DNA of 64,000 nt from Cyanodermella asteris (GCA_900618795.1 UYJD01000002.1:62001-126000); one strand, 5' to 3'; shown: positions 21,122-32,493, numbered from the stretch's first letter. The notes: generated from the sequence alone by a model not told the origin. Translations and numbers: made by a program.

Positions 21122-22950
21122 ATGGACTCTGACCAGTTCCGAAAAGCAGCGCAGTCTTCTATCGAGGAGAGTATGTATCAGACCTCAGGACAAATAGGGA
21201 ACACGAGCTAATTTCTGATGACTAGTCATCAATTACTATGATACCATCGAAGGTCGACGAGTTGTCAGCGATGTTGAGCCGGGCTACCTCCGCAAGCTCA
21301 TACCCGACCATGCACCCCAGGATGGCGAGAGCTGGGACGACATTCAGAAGGACATCGAGGACAAGATCATGCCGGGTTTGACCCATTGGCGGCACCCTCG
21401 ATATATGGCTTGGTTTCCATGCAACTCCACCTATCCAGGCATCTTGGGTGAGATGTACAGCGCCACTTTCAATTCTGCAAACTTCAACTGGATATGCAGC
21501 CCTGGTAAGTGCCAGTCATAGATTTCTGGGTCTCCGTTCGATCGAGGAAGCTAGTCTTTGATCCGATAGTGTCGATGCGTATCCTCTTCCTTGCAACGAA
21601 TCGACCCTTCTGACGATTCTCTCCCAGCTGTTACGGAACTGGAGACGGTTGTTTGCGACTGGGTAGCTAAAGCGCTTGCCCTTCCGGAATGCTTCTTGAG
21701 CTCAGGCACCGGCGGAGGCGTCATTCAGGGCACCGCATCCGAAGCCGTCATCACTTGCATTGTAGCTGCCCGAGAACGCTACTTGGAAAACGCCACTGTC
21801 ATGCTCCAAGGCGAAGCTAAGCAAGATCGCATAGATCAGTTGCGTGGCAAACTCGTTGCCATAGCCGGTGAGCAGGCACACTCCTGCACTCAGAAGGGTG
21901 CAAGAATTGCTGGTGTACGCTTCAAGAGCATCAAGACGCACCTGAGCGATGATCTGGCGCTTCGAGGCGATGCCCTCAGGGCAACCATTGAAGAGTGTAA
22001 GATGCAGGGTCTGCATCCATTTTACTTGACGACATCTCTCGGCGCGACCTCTACATGTGCTGTTGATCGGTTTGACGAGATTGCTGAGGTCATCAAAGAC
22101 TATCCTGATATTTGGACACATGTGGACGCCGCGTACGCTGGAGCGGCATTGATTCTACCCGAGTATCAACACCTCACAAAACACTTTTCTTCCTTTGACA
22201 GTTTCGACCTAAACTTGCACAGTAAGTCATCGTTGGCCTCTGTGACTTCGCGTTACGACCGCAGACTGACTCGGCTGCTTAGAATGGCTTCTGACGAATT
22301 TCGACTGCTCTTGTCTTTACGTGCAACGGCGACGAGACCTCACAGATGCTCTGAGCGTCACTCCAAGCTACCTTCGGAACGACATGAGCGATTCCGGCTT
22401 GGTGACTGATTATCGCGATTGGCAAATTCCACTCGGTCGAAGATTCCGTTCCTTGAAAGTCTGGTTCGTCTTCCGAACGTACGGTATCAAAGGCATGCAG
22501 GATTTCATCCGAAAGCACATCGAATGGGGTGACGAATTTGCCGACTTGGTCCGATCGCGAGGTGACATTCTCAACGTGCTGACGAAGCCGGCTTTTGCCC
22601 TCACTGTTCTGACATGTGTTCCACCGAAGCAGCATGAGGCTGTCAGCGGTGCAACGGGGGCGACTGAGAAAGCGGAGACCGAGGGCTTGGTCGATGCCAA
22701 AAAGCCTTTCCCACAGGTCAATGACGATGACCTCCAGGCCGCCAACGAATTGACTAAGCAGGTGTATGAACTCATCAACAAGCGAGGCGAGTTCTTCCTT
22801 ACAAGTGGCGTTGTCAATGGCGTTTACACTATTCGAGTAGTCAGTGCTAACCCAAAGGCGGAAATGAAATTCCTCAAAAAAGCGTTCGATGTCCTGGTTG
22901 CCACGACAGAGGAGGTCATCGAGTCGCAAGCAAAAGGTTCTGCTCCTTAG
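21122..22950 (+). CDS. Aromatic L-amino-acid decarboxylase (group II, PLP)
   Basis: PLP enzyme that removes CO2 from an aromatic amino acid such as tyrosine, DOPA or tryptophan. Exons: 21122-21170, 21226-21504, 21628-22221 and 22283-22950; introns are 55, 123 and 61 bp with GT..AG ends, and splicing gives 529 residues. Family landmarks in order: [28 protein letters not shown], the glycine-rich [16 protein letters not shown], the Asp-containing [12 protein letters not shown] that pairs with the PLP ring, and the cofactor lysine in [13 protein letters not shown] (Lys308). Most relatives have NPHKW, so the Leu is unusual but the lysine is intact. The C-terminal half contains [21 protein letters not shown] as in the family. 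Substrate cannot be set by eye; tyrosine is common in fungi. Confidence 0.92.
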
Positions 22951-23070
22951 GTAAGAACAGGATAGACTTTACATAAGAAAGCTCCCTTTCGCGAGGGCTT
23001 TGCAGTGTTTATACGAATCGTAACATCGGATCTATTTGTCTATGGTGCATGGCTGCGCGTTAAGCTCGAC

Positions 23071-24454
23071 TTATGCCATCGACTTGGCCTCGCCCTCCTT
23101 GAGTTTGCCGGCAGAAACCAGTCTCGCGACCTCGGCAACCCAAACTGCCTTGATATCGGCGCCAGTCTTGCCCGAGAGCTTGCTGGTCAGGCTCGCTAGC
23201 TCTTCAGGCTCGAGCTTGCCTTGGACAAGCTCGACATCGTTAAGAGCCGCATCAACCTGCGCCGCAGACGGCTCGCCATCGGCAAAGTAATTGGCGTCCT
23301 TCACGCTGCCCTTGAGCACACGTCTGTTCTTTTTGACCGCCGTTTTAGCCGCATCCTTGGCCTTCTTTGCCTCCGCTCGTTCGTTCTTCTCTGTTTCTTC
23401 CTTCTCTTTCTGCAGACGGGCTTCTTCTTCCTTTTTCTTTTGGGCCTCCTCTTTCGCCTTCTTCTCGGCGGCTTCTCTTTCATCCTTCTTCTTGTTCTTG
23501 TCCTTTTTGGCTTGTTCTCGGAATTTCTTCAATCGCTCGTCACCAGCGACGCAGTCATCAACAATCTTGCGCAGACGCTGGATGTCCTCTGACTTCTTCT
23601 TCTTCCGGGCGTTGTTGTTCTTGCGCTCCACATGCCTCTTCTGGTCACGGTTCTCGTTGTCGTCGGGAACATCCTCGTCGAGGTACTCGAAAGTTCGCCA
23701 ACTGTCGAAACGGTACCAGAAATCATAGAAGTTCTCGACCTCTTCCTTGGTGCTATTTTCATCGCCTAGCATCGGCACAGGCTGAATTTTGCTGAATCGA
23801 GCCTCGCTCTTGAACACTGGATTCCAAAGCTTGAAAAAGCTGGAGCCCTTGGCTGCCTTTTTACTCGGAGGCTCGACATCGGCAGCCTCGTCAACGCTAT
23901 CGAATTGGCGGCGCTTGACAGGGTCAAGCAGGATCTCCGTGGCTTTTTGGATGCACTTGAAGAACGAGTCGTCCTCGGCGTTTCCGGCAGCCGCACGCTT
24001 GTCAGGGTGATGCTTCAGGACCTTCTTACGATGTGCGCGCTTGATCTGGTCTTCTGTGGCCTTGAAGCGATATCTTGATAGCCCAAGCACGGCATAGTGG
24101 TCCTGGTTCTTCCAGTCTTTTGCGTCACGTTGCAGCATCAACGGGTCTTCAGGCTCGCTAATCTCGCCATCGTCGTCCTCTTCAACCTTCTTGGCATTCT
24201 TTTCGGCTTGGATGCGATCGTCCTCGGAGAAAGTGCGGTGGTGACGCTTCTGTACGATCGTTAGTGAGTCCCGAGCTATTCGATCGCGTGGATTCTGCAC
24301 GTACCCTCCGAGCGTGCGCCAGAAAATGCGGGCCTACAGGCTCAATTGGTCTCTGCACGCCGGCAGTCAAGGTGCCAATAGCCTTGAAGTCCTTGTCCGC
24401 AGACCACCCTTGCGGCAGGACCGGCAAAGGTAGATTCGCATGCACTGTTGCCAT
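23071..24454 (-). CDS. ZUO1: Zuotin, ribosome-associated J-protein
   Basis: J-domain protein of the ribosome-associated complex. With the Hsp70 Ssz1 it sits at the exit tunnel and activates Ssb-type Hsp70 on nascent chains. Exons: 24305-24454 and 23071-24249; the intron 24250-24304 is 55 bp and splits the gene after HFLAHARR. The product is 442 residues, close to yeast Zuo1. The J domain is at about 98-165 with HPD at 131-133 (VLKHHPDKR), followed by the zuotin homology region with FWYRFDSWRTFEYLDEDVPD and a long Lys/Glu-rich ribosome-binding helix. The C-terminus (about 380-442) has the small helical bundle region. The ATG at 24454 gives the conserved start MATVHANLPLPVLPQGW. It shares a 255-bp promoter with CCT4. 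Confidence 0.95.
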
Positions 24455-24709
24455 GTTTGCGGTGCTCTGTACAGTGCGTCTGGAAAATCGAGGCAAGAAC
24501 GAGACCGTAATTATTTTCCCCGGAGGCGGGACGTGCCGGCTTTTAGCGGCAATAGCGAGGCATCGGTTTGTTGGTCCGCAAGAAGAAATATCCTAGAGCT
24601 TCCAAGGATCCAGCAACGAACTGTCCCCGCAAACCGAGCCATAGAATACCCTCAAAACACTTCTACCGCAGGCGGCAAGCTCCAATAGCGCTCAAGAATC
24701 CCATACATC
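24455..24709. promoter_or_regulatory. Bidirectional promoter, ZUO1 and CCT4
   Basis: Only 255 bp separate the two divergent start codons, so both transcripts must start from one nucleosome-free region. It contains an A/T-rich core (TAATTATTTTCCCC near 24508). No TATA box or well-known palindrome is evident. Confidence 0.7.
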
Positions 24710-26360
24710 ATGGCTGCCGCCGCGACAGCTGGCAATGCCGGCAATGCAGCTTTCAAGGTAGCTATTGGCGCCCCTCCAACCAGGCACAGCTAACAATTCG
24801 CAGGACAAGGAGAAGCCCATGGCGGTTCGCAATGCCAACATCATGGCTGCGAGGGCAGTTTCGGACGCCATTCGGACCTCGCTAGGTCCTCGAGGCATGG
24901 ACAAGATGATTCAGACAGGCAAGGGCGAGACGATCATCACCAACGACGGTAACACCATGCTCAGAGACATGAGCGTCATGCACCCAGCAGCGAAGATGTT
25001 GGTCGATCTGGCTCAAGCGCAGGACGTCGAGGCCGGTGATGGTACTACATCCGTTGTTGTCATTGCGGGCAGCTTGCTCGGAGCCGCCGAGAAACTGCTT
25101 TCGAGAGGCATCCATCCCACAGTCATTTCAGAGTCCTTCCAGCGCGCAGCAGAGGCCGCAGTCGAAGTACTTGATGACATGTCAGTTCCAATCCAGCTCA
25201 GCAACCGTTCCTCGCTTATCGAAGCCGCGTCCACGTCTCTCTCCTCGAAAATCGTCTCGCAATACTCCAGCACTCTTGGACCCATGGCTGTGGACTCGGT
25301 CCTTAAGGTCATTGATCAGAAGACTGCCAACAATGTTGATCTCAAGAATATCCGCATAATAAAGAAGGTTGGCGCAACGATTGAGGAGAGCGAGATGGTC
25401 GACGGGTTGGTGTTGAACCAGCCCGTCGTCAAGAGCGGTGGTGGACCAACGAGCATTAAGCAGGCTCGGATAGGTCTCATCCAGTTCCAACTCTCTCCAC
25501 CAAAGCCCGACATGGAGAACCAGATCGTTGTCAATGACTACAGACAAATGGACAAAATCCTGAAAGAAGAGCGAGCATATCTTTTGAATTTGGTCAAGAA
25601 AATCAAGAAGGCGAAATGCAATGTATTACTCATACAGAAGTCGATATTGAGAGACGCCGTCAACGATCTGAGTCTCCATTTCCTGGCGAAGACAAACATC
25701 ATGTGTATCAAGGATATCGAACGCGACGAGGTCGAATTCATCTGCAAATCCACAGGCTGTAAGCCCATCGCGAATATCGACTCTTTCACGGAGGACAAGT
25801 TGGGTTCGGCGGAATTGGTGGAAGAAACCACTTCATCAGGATCAAGGATTGTCAAGGTCACAGGTGTTACACACAAGTCAGCAGGTAATACAGTGTCAAT
25901 CATCTGTAGAGGTGCCAACAGCTTGATCCTGGACGAGGCCGAGCGAAGTCTACATGACGCACTCTGTGTCATTAGGTGTCTGGTGAAGAAGAAGGCTCTC
26001 ATCGCGGGCGGAGGAGCTCCTGAAGTTCAGATAGCACACAAGCTGGGCGAGCGGTCAAAAGCATTGACTGGCATGGAAGCTGAATGTTGGAAGGCGTTCG
26101 CGGAAGCCATGGAGGTCATTCCTACAACATTGGCGGAGAACGCGGGTTTGAACAGCATCAAGGTCGTGACAGATCTTCGCCATCGACACGCGCAAGGCGA
26201 GAAGAATGCCGGAGTGAGCATAAGGAGCGGAGGCGTCAAAAGCAACATCACAGAGGAGAGGGTTCTGCAGCCGCTTTTGGTGAGCACTAGCGCCGTCGAG
26301 CTCGCAGCTCAGTGTGTCAAGTTGCTCCTCAGAATCGACGACATCGCGCTGTCAAGATAA
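24710..26360 (+). CDS. CCT4: T-complex protein 1 subunit delta (CCT4)
   Basis: Subunit of the eight-membered cytosolic chaperonin TRiC/CCT, which folds actin, tubulin and other proteins using ATP. Exons: 24710-24757 and 24804-26360; the intron 24758-24803 is 46 bp with a GCTAAC branch site and CAG end. The product is 534 residues, normal for the family. Visible landmarks are [21 protein letters not shown], the nucleotide-binding GDGTT at 94-98 and the C-terminal GGGAPE near residue 420. The delta assignment comes from [22 protein letters not shown]-type N-terminal sequence and DIALSR at the end. Nothing is missing. Confidence 0.95.
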
Positions 26361-26531
26361 AGTATAGAAATGGAATCGAGCTCACAAGAGCAAAGTCATG
26401 ATATGAAAGTACAATTTGATCTATGTAGTATACATGAAACAGCCAAGATGCTGCATGCACGCTTAATGCAAGTTATCCAATCCTACACCTGCGGGCCTGG
26501 CTGCCGTATCGCCAGGATTCGAGGAAGCCAA

Positions 26532-29500
26532 TTAAACTTCGTCATCGTCGTCGTCGCCGAGAAGCTCGTCTTCATCGTCCACCACGGTGTAATCGCCCCG
26601 ACCCCTAGCAAAGCTAGCTCTAGAGGTGTATTTGCCGGACCGTCGTCCAATGAGCTCATTGATGCCACGCCAAGCGGTACCAACCATTTCCGGAACTGCC
26701 ATTGCCACGGCTGCTAAGGCGCTCAGTACCATGACTGGGTACTTTACCCATGGCTTATCAATGTCCAACACACCTTGAGGAGCATTCTCGCCGAGACGAA
26801 TCGCGCCAAATTTGCCGTCCCACCGCCTGTAGACCCACCACCCGATGGCAGCGGCAGCGCCGAAAGGCAGACATATGGCGACCAAGAAGAATGCGAAGCC
26901 ACTAAGGCCGCGGTGTCTTTCGTCAAACTCTTTTTCGTGGCCAGCGCAAGGCACAGGGTCCAGGCGCTCAAGCTCCATCCCACCGGTACACGTGTCGAGA
27001 GGAATGCGGCGGAAGCCTGTTGGTCTGAAGAACTCGACTTGGTCTGGGTTGTCTCGACAGATCTGAGAATGGTCCGGCTCCGGAAAACCTTCCACTAGAC
27101 GGCAAAGACCGTCCTTTCCTTTCTCATAGTTGTAGTCGCATTCAAAGTCAGCTCGCCTGCAGGTGCAGTTTTTGACAACATCATGCAAACGGGGGATTCG
27201 CTGTCCGTTCCAACAATCTGCGTCGAGAACCTTGCGGTGGTAGCGAGACTGATGACCGAAGAGGCAGTCTTCATCCAGATCCATACCCGGATGCTTTGGG
27301 CTCCAGCTATAGTAGTCGTTGTCCTGCGCCTCGAGATTCGAATCATCAAGTTTGCACTGGCGGTCACGGATCGCCGTGAAATCTACGTTGACTGTGACAA
27401 GATCTTTGCCCGACCGACCCCAAATCAGAAAGTTCTTGGAATTGTCCGAGGGCACCGTTGTAACGTCCTCGATAACGATCTCCTCCTCCGAGAACTTAAA
27501 AGCTTGCCAGGGACCATCACCCTCGCGGAGTGTGTATAGCAGGGTGTCCGTCGCCTTCCCCTCGGGAACCAGAACAATGATAGAACCCTGATCACCGTAA
27601 GCCCAGAAATGTTTTCCGGACCGGGCTGCATTCCAGTTCATGCCCCCGTCAGTGCTGATAAAAGTAACATCTTGACGATCTTTTGACAAATCAAGTGCTG
27701 CACCTACGTTGCCATTTGCAACCAACACGCCAATCGCCGTCTGAGAAGAGTAGTCACGCTCGGGCCTTGATGTCTTCAGTAGCTTCTCTGTGTATCCATA
27801 AAGATGGATCTTGCAGTCTGTGCCTTTGCAGTTCCATGATCGCCCTTCCGCGTCTTTAGCAGGAGCCTCGAGGGCAGCCCAGTCTGCGCCATCATTGTGT
27901 GTGATCAATGTGCGCAACTGTTTCACTTCTCCAGCTTCGCGAACCTTGTCGGCGTTTGCGACCTCGTTGATCAAAGAGACACCTTCCAGGCCTTTGACCT
28001 TTTCAAAATCAGTGTACCCCTTCGAGTCTCTATTGACGTGCGGGTGGCTTGTGACATAAAAGGTACCATTGCTGTTGCTCTTCATGATACGGCCAAATTC
28101 TCGACCCGGTTGTGAGCTTGTGGTAACATGGATGAAGATAGCATGTGTTTCGCTTTGCAGCAAGGTGTATGCAACGGAGCTCTCAACGTCAAATCCGTAC
28201 GGAAAATGCGCAGGCGCGAACGGTCCACCGTAGGCGCTGGCGTTCACTTTAAGCGATTCATCATCCTTCTTGGCAACGACAATGAATTCTGACATTGTTT
28301 CGAACGCAACAATATCCCTGATAATGGGCTCCGCATCAGTTTTGAAGAAGTCTGAGCTGCTCACGAGGTCTAAGCGACCCTCACCAGCATCGTCAGCAAA
28401 GCGTTGGCAAAATATCAAATTCTTTGACTCCTCGTCATCCAGTTCTCGATTTCGACTTTCACGCTGGATGAATTCGCATTTGCTTAAGCCTGGCAAAAGT
28501 GTTTGCCAGTCGTCACCACGGTTCATAGTCAGTCGCGACTCAAGTTGGCACTCATCGCCGTCACATTTTTCGCCGGTCCAGATAATCCAATTCTTGTGTT
28601 CCGGGTCGGGGTGAAAATACAGAGGCCGGCTGACGTATTTGACAACGCTCCTGTCCCAGGCGTGTGGCACCTCAAAGGTATGAATGCTCTTGCATCGGTT
28701 ATAAGAGAACAATATTCTCTTAGACGTGGTCAGAAAGAAAACCGCGTCCGAATTGTAGTTGTGGGGGATGATCGCCACTACCTTCTCGTCTTTGAAGGCC
28801 GAGTGCTTGTCTGCCATAGGTGCCCATTTCTTTCCGTGGTCATTTGAAATGAAAACTCTGTTTTTATCATCATCGAGGAACAGAATGGTTTCATCGTCGC
28901 CTTGCGAAGTTGCACTACGCTCAAGATAGACAAAAAGTGGAGGATCATCTGGCCCGCCTATGCTTCCGAGGTTGTTGACTGTTGCGACAATTTTGTCCTC
29001 GTTTGGTGACGTGTGCTTCGTATCAGAGCAGGGCCTTTCAATATCTTTGTCAAGCTCCTTGCCGCCCTTTCGTTCGCAGTCGTTGTTTGGGATAAGACGA
29101 AATCCGGATTTCCCCTTGAAAGTGTCATCCTCATTCTTACATTCCCCGTCGGGCGCTGCTAGTTTCAGCGCGGGTTCGCATTTGCCATCCTTGGGAACGA
29201 AGTTGAAATCGCACTCAAAGTCGTCTTCCGTACAGGCACAGGGTTCGTTCTCTGGCAGAGGCCCGTGGAATTCGGCGCGGACAAAGCATTCAGCGTCGCG
29301 CTTGCGGCGACGATAAACTTGGTAGTGCCCCATAATACAAGGATAGTCATCGTTCTTGACGTCTGGAAATTCCTCCATGTCCCCCTTCTCGCAGGTCTTG
29401 CTGAAGACTTCATCAAAGTCTATCGAGTAGATAACACTTGCAGTGTCCTCATCAGCGTCGTCGCCTTTGCGACGGCCGATGACCAACACACGAAGGCTTG

Positions 29501-31052
29501 TGTTGTCCTCGGTAGTTGTGACCATTTGAGGCACGAAGTCGTGGTCATCTAGCTCGAGCTCTTTCCAATCCTCACCGTGGTTCAAAGAATACTGAGCCTT
29601 CTTGGTGGACTTGCCCCTTTTATCCGGAACAGCCACTAGAACATTGCCCTCGTCGGCGAATTCGTACTTATGTGGTCCCTGAAGCTTGGTCTTCTCCCAG
29701 TTTCGTCCAGCATCATTCGACACGTAAAGGTCCCCGTGGTCGTAATCCTTAAGATGAGAGCCAGAGTTACCAATTCCAAGCATCACCCCAGGTGCGGCAC
29801 TGCTGAACACACGGCCCGCGTTGCGAGCTTCTGTGACTGAGTGGAGGTGAATCTCCTTGTCTTTGTCCGTGACGAGCGATTTCCATTTGCCTTTACCATC
29901 GTGGAAGGTGATCTTGCTCCGAACTCGAGAGTTCTTCGCCCTTTTGTCGGATTTCCCATCGTGATCGCCAACTACATTAGCAACAATAACACCCTGAAAC
30001 CCCTGCACCTTCTCAAAGTCGGCGTATCCATAAGGCCCGATGTTGATGTATTCGAGGTTCTCGTCGAAGTATGTGCCGTTGGAGTTGCTGCTTAGAAGCG
30101 TGGCGTGGTCGTGTCCCTGCACGACAACCTGAACGCTGTAATTGGTTGACTCCAGTACGGTGTAGCCGTTCTCCTCAAGTTTGTGGTCGGTGTTGAATAT
30201 GGCTTGGTGCCAAACCTTCCCGTCCACGGACACGAACAGCGCTAGCTCCGACGTTCTTTCGGCCCGAGCCGCAACGAGGAGGTAGCCTTTAACCGCCGCA
30301 AGGCTCACGATACCCGTCACGGTGCGACCATCGCTCAACGCTGGTTCTGAAGCAGTCTCAAAAAGGTCGTCAGATATGTAAAGGTGATCATTCTCGGGAA
30401 ACGGGCTGAGCTTGTCCATGACAACACAAAGTATACGATCCGCGCCACCCTCTTCCGCAAGCTCCTTGAATTCGGGTTTGCTCCGTGCAAACATGCACTG
30501 CCTAGTGTAGTCCGCAATTCGTTCGATGGTTTTCAGACCGTCGTTCGAGTACCATGCTTGCTGCTCGCAGAACGAGCCGAACAAGCACCTCTCGGTGTTG
30601 AAAACAATCTTCTTGGCGTCGCCGGCATGGAAGCTAAAGACCTCTCTGCCTCTGACCGAACTTGGGCCCATACCGGAAGGCAAGTGTAATGTCTCCCACG
30701 TCTTGCCTTGATCGTGTGTATAGAAGAGCTCATTGCGAGCGGTTAAGGCGAAGGCGATATTGTTATCATGAGGATGCATCTGAATCGTGTCGATATGCTC
30801 GATGTCGCGGTCCTCCTCTGCGACAGCGACCTTCCATTCTGTGCCCCCGTTTTCCGATCGCCATAACTTGCCTGAGCCTCGGCCGGTGATACGGTTGCGC
30901 TCCGTTATCAAAATGATGTCGCTGGAGTCGAAGTAGTAGGGAAAGTCGAGGGCGGAGTCGAATTCCTTCTTAGAGACCTTCTGCGCCTGGACGGACAGAA
31001 GGCCCAAGAACAGCAGCAGAAGCCACCACTGCGATCGGGCGGTCAACTCCAT
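26532..31052 (-). CDS. VPS10: Vacuolar protein sorting receptor VPS10 (sortilin family)
   Basis: Type I receptor that carries soluble vacuolar hydrolases, classically carboxypeptidase Y, from the late Golgi to endosomes and returns by retromer. It is one exon of 1506 residues. A signal peptide (1-23) is followed by two VPS10 repeats. The first (about 25-675) has Asp-box beta-propeller motifs such as YTHDQGKTWE, YVSNDAGRNWEK and NHGEDWKE, and a Cys-rich module from PCIMGHYQVYRRR on. The second (about 680-1375) repeats the plan with FISNDHGKKWAP, FISTDGGMNWNA and CLFGHQSRYHRK. The membrane span is at about 1382-1407, and a second hydrophobic stretch follows at about 1436-1458, as in other fungal Vps10 proteins. 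The cytosolic tail is short and very acidic (DDDDDEV end). Confidence 0.96.
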   Translation of the reverse strand: MELTARSQWWLLLLFLGLLSVQAQKVSKKEFDSALDFPYYFDSSDIILITERNRITGRGSGKLWRSENGGTEWKVAVAEEDRDIEHIDTIQMHPHDNNIAFALTARNELFYTHDQGKTWETLHLPSGMGPSSVRGREVFSFHAGDAKKIVFNTERCLFGSFCEQQAWYSNDGLKTIERIADYTRQCMFARSKPEFKELAEEGGADRILCVVMDKLSPFPENDHLYISDDLFETASEPALSDGRTVTGIVSLAAVKGYLLVAARAERTSELALFVSVDGKVWHQAIFNTDHKLEENGYTVLESTNYSVQVVVQGHDHATLLSSNSNGTYFDENLEYINIGPYGYADFEKVQGFQGVIVANVVGDHDGKSDKRAKNSRVRSKITFHDGKGKWKSLVTDKDKEIHLHSVTEARNAGRVFSSAAPGVMLGIGNSGSHLKDYDHGDLYVSNDAGRNWEKTKLQGPHKYEFADEGNVLVAVPDKRGKSTKKAQYSLNHGEDWKELELDDHDFVPQMVTTTEDNTSLRVLVIGRRKGDDADEDTASVIYSIDFDEVFSKTCEKGDMEEFPDVKNDDYPCIMGHYQVYRRRKRDAECFVRAEFHGPLPENEPCACTEDDFECDFNFVPKDGKCEPALKLAAPDGECKNEDDTFKGKSGFRLIPNNDCERKGGKELDKDIERPCSDTKHTSPNEDKIVATVNNLGSIGGPDDPPLFVYLERSATSQGDDETILFLDDDKNRVFISNDHGKKWAPMADKHSAFKDEKVVAIIPHNYNSDAVFFLTTSKRILFSYNRCKSIHTFEVPHAWDRSVVKYVSRPLYFHPDPEHKNWIIWTGEKCDGDECQLESRLTMNRGDDWQTLLPGLSKCEFIQRESRNRELDDEESKNLIFCQRFADDAGEGRLDLVSSSDFFKTDAEPIIRDIVAFETMSEFIVVAKKDDESLKVNASAYGGPFAPAHFPYGFDVESSVAYTLLQSETHAIFIHVTTSSQPGREFGRIMKSNSNGTFYVTSHPHVNRDSKGYTDFEKVKGLEGVSLINEVANADKVREAGEVKQLRTLITHNDGADWAALEAPAKDAEGRSWNCKGTDCKIHLYGYTEKLLKTSRPERDYSSQTAIGVLVANGNVGAALDLSKDRQDVTFISTDGGMNWNAARSGKHFWAYGDQGSIIVLVPEGKATDTLLYTLREGDGPWQAFKFSEEEIVIEDVTTVPSDNSKNFLIWGRSGKDLVTVNVDFTAIRDRQCKLDDSNLEAQDNDYYSWSPKHPGMDLDEDCLFGHQSRYHRKVLDADCWNGQRIPRLHDVVKNCTCRRADFECDYNYEKGKDGLCRLVEGFPEPDHSQICRDNPDQVEFFRPTGFRRIPLDTCTGGMELERLDPVPCAGHEKEFDERHRGLSGFAFFLVAICLPFGAAAAIGWWVYRRWDGKFGAIRLGENAPQGVLDIDKPWVKYPVMVLSALAAVAMAVPEMVGTAWRGINELIGRRSGKYTSRASFARGRGDYTVVDDEDELLGDDDDDEV

Positions 31053-31546
31053 GCTGCAAGCGTGTGGTGTCGGACGTGATGAATGTAGAAGCCAGCGAGG
31101 CTGGATCGAAGGGCTAGTGTCGACGGGCCATCAGGGAGCCACAGCCGGCCAGCTTACGCAGCTGTCCTGATCGGCCAACGTTGGCCGCTTCGCCCGCCAA
31201 GCCTGTTGCGTTCATGCGGCGCCGCCGGCGCTTCTACGCACGGCATGCGGAAGTTGTTCACCGAGTACCAGCTGTTCGCCGGTACGCTCTCCTGCGCAAT
31301 ATCAGGACCACATCGCATAGTCCATCAGATAAAGCAACTTTGTTGACGAGCATTCTTTCTCTCTCGATTCTTGATCGTTACGCCACCAGCTTGTGCTGCG
31401 ACACTGACGCTTCGAAAAGCGCCCCGCGACGCATAGTCTCTCGGAACGCTCCCCGCAAAGCTCCACTTGTCGAGGCAGATGAGCGGGTTTGATATCCCCT
31501 CTGAAGCACTCAGTACATACTCAAGTCGCACGCTTTGAACACCGTC
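31053..31546. promoter_or_regulatory. Divergent promoter, VPS10 and TMA22
   Basis: 494 bp between divergent ATGs. No gene, TATA box or repeat stands out. Confidence 0.5.
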
Positions 31547-32296
31547 ATGGCAGAGACCGAAACTTCCAGCGAGCCACAGGCACGAAACGTAATTTATTGC
31601 GGTGGTGAGCATTCGTTTGCGGGACAGCATTGCATTTCCTAGCTAATCTTGACCAAGTCTGCACATTGCCCCCAGAAGTAGGCGGACTCGATCGAGCAAG
31701 GGATACCGAAGCTGAGGCTGATCAGCGGCCACTATAGTACTGCGAATTCGGAGGCACAAAGAAGAAGTGCGAAGAATGGCTTGAGAACAAACACCCCGCA
31801 GTTCACGCTCGATTGTATTCAGAGGGTCAGTACCGTGCTCCTTGCTGCAGGCACTCCATGCTAATCGCACGCAGAGGCCATCGCAGCAAACTTGGCATCT
31901 CTGTCGGTCGAAGCACAGAAGCGCGCCGAGAAAGACGACAAGAAGAAGGAGGCCAAGGCGAAGGCTGCCGAGGAGAAGGAAGCCGAGAAGCGCGAGTCGT
32001 CCATGATAATCATCAAGCGTGTCGAGAGGAACAAGAGAAAATATGTGACCGAAGTTTCGGGGTTGGAAAGCTTCGGCCTCGAGCTCAAGAAGGTCGCCAA
32101 AGATTTTGGCAAGAAATTTGCGACCGGCAGCAGCGTCACTAAAGTCCCGGGCGGCGGTGAGTGCATCACCGTTCAAGGCGACCTTAGCGACGACATCTTC
32201 GATTACCTGACAGAAGGACCCAAGGAATACAGCGACGTCATTCCGGAGGACAACGTCGAATGCATCGAAGAGAAAAAGAAGAAAGCGGCCACCTAA
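31547..32296 (+). CDS. TMA22: Translation machinery-associated protein TMA22 (DENR homologue)
   Basis: Partner of TMA20 (MCT-1). The pair recycles 40S subunits after termination and affects reinitiation. Exons: 31547-31604, 31658-31677, 31738-31825 and 31875-32296; introns are 53, 60 and 49 bp. The second exon is only 20 nt. The product is 195 residues, usual for the family. The N-terminal zinc site is Cys18, Cys21, Cys28 and Cys37 (YCGVCTLPPEYCEF...KKC). A Lys/Glu/Ala-rich linker (about 68-97) leads to the SUI1/eIF1-like domain (about 98-170) with KRYV-type KRKYVTEVSGLESF and GKKFATGSSV. The first intron ends in AAG, which is weaker than CAG but allowed. Identification is very secure since all four exons join in frame to give the family sequence. 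Confidence 0.95.
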
Positions 32297-32493
32297 GGCG
32301 TATATGTTGAAGTATCTTTGGAGAGGCACTCCGGGCACTCAAGCCCGTGCAAATCACGATGACCTGCAGAGGCAGTGCACAGCAGCCTGTGCTTAGCTCC
32401 CGAGCATTCATGCATCAAGCAGGCTCTCGAATTACCTTTCGCAGGAAGGCTCGTTCTTCCGTGAAGACTCGACGGACCTCGTGCTTTTGCTAA

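Noticed and set aside
23221-23795. Leu/Phe/Ser-rich plus-strand frames that look like membrane proteins
   Set aside because: They are the complement of the Lys/Glu-rich helix of ZUO1; reversing AAG/GAG codons gives CTT/CTC and mimics membrane spans.
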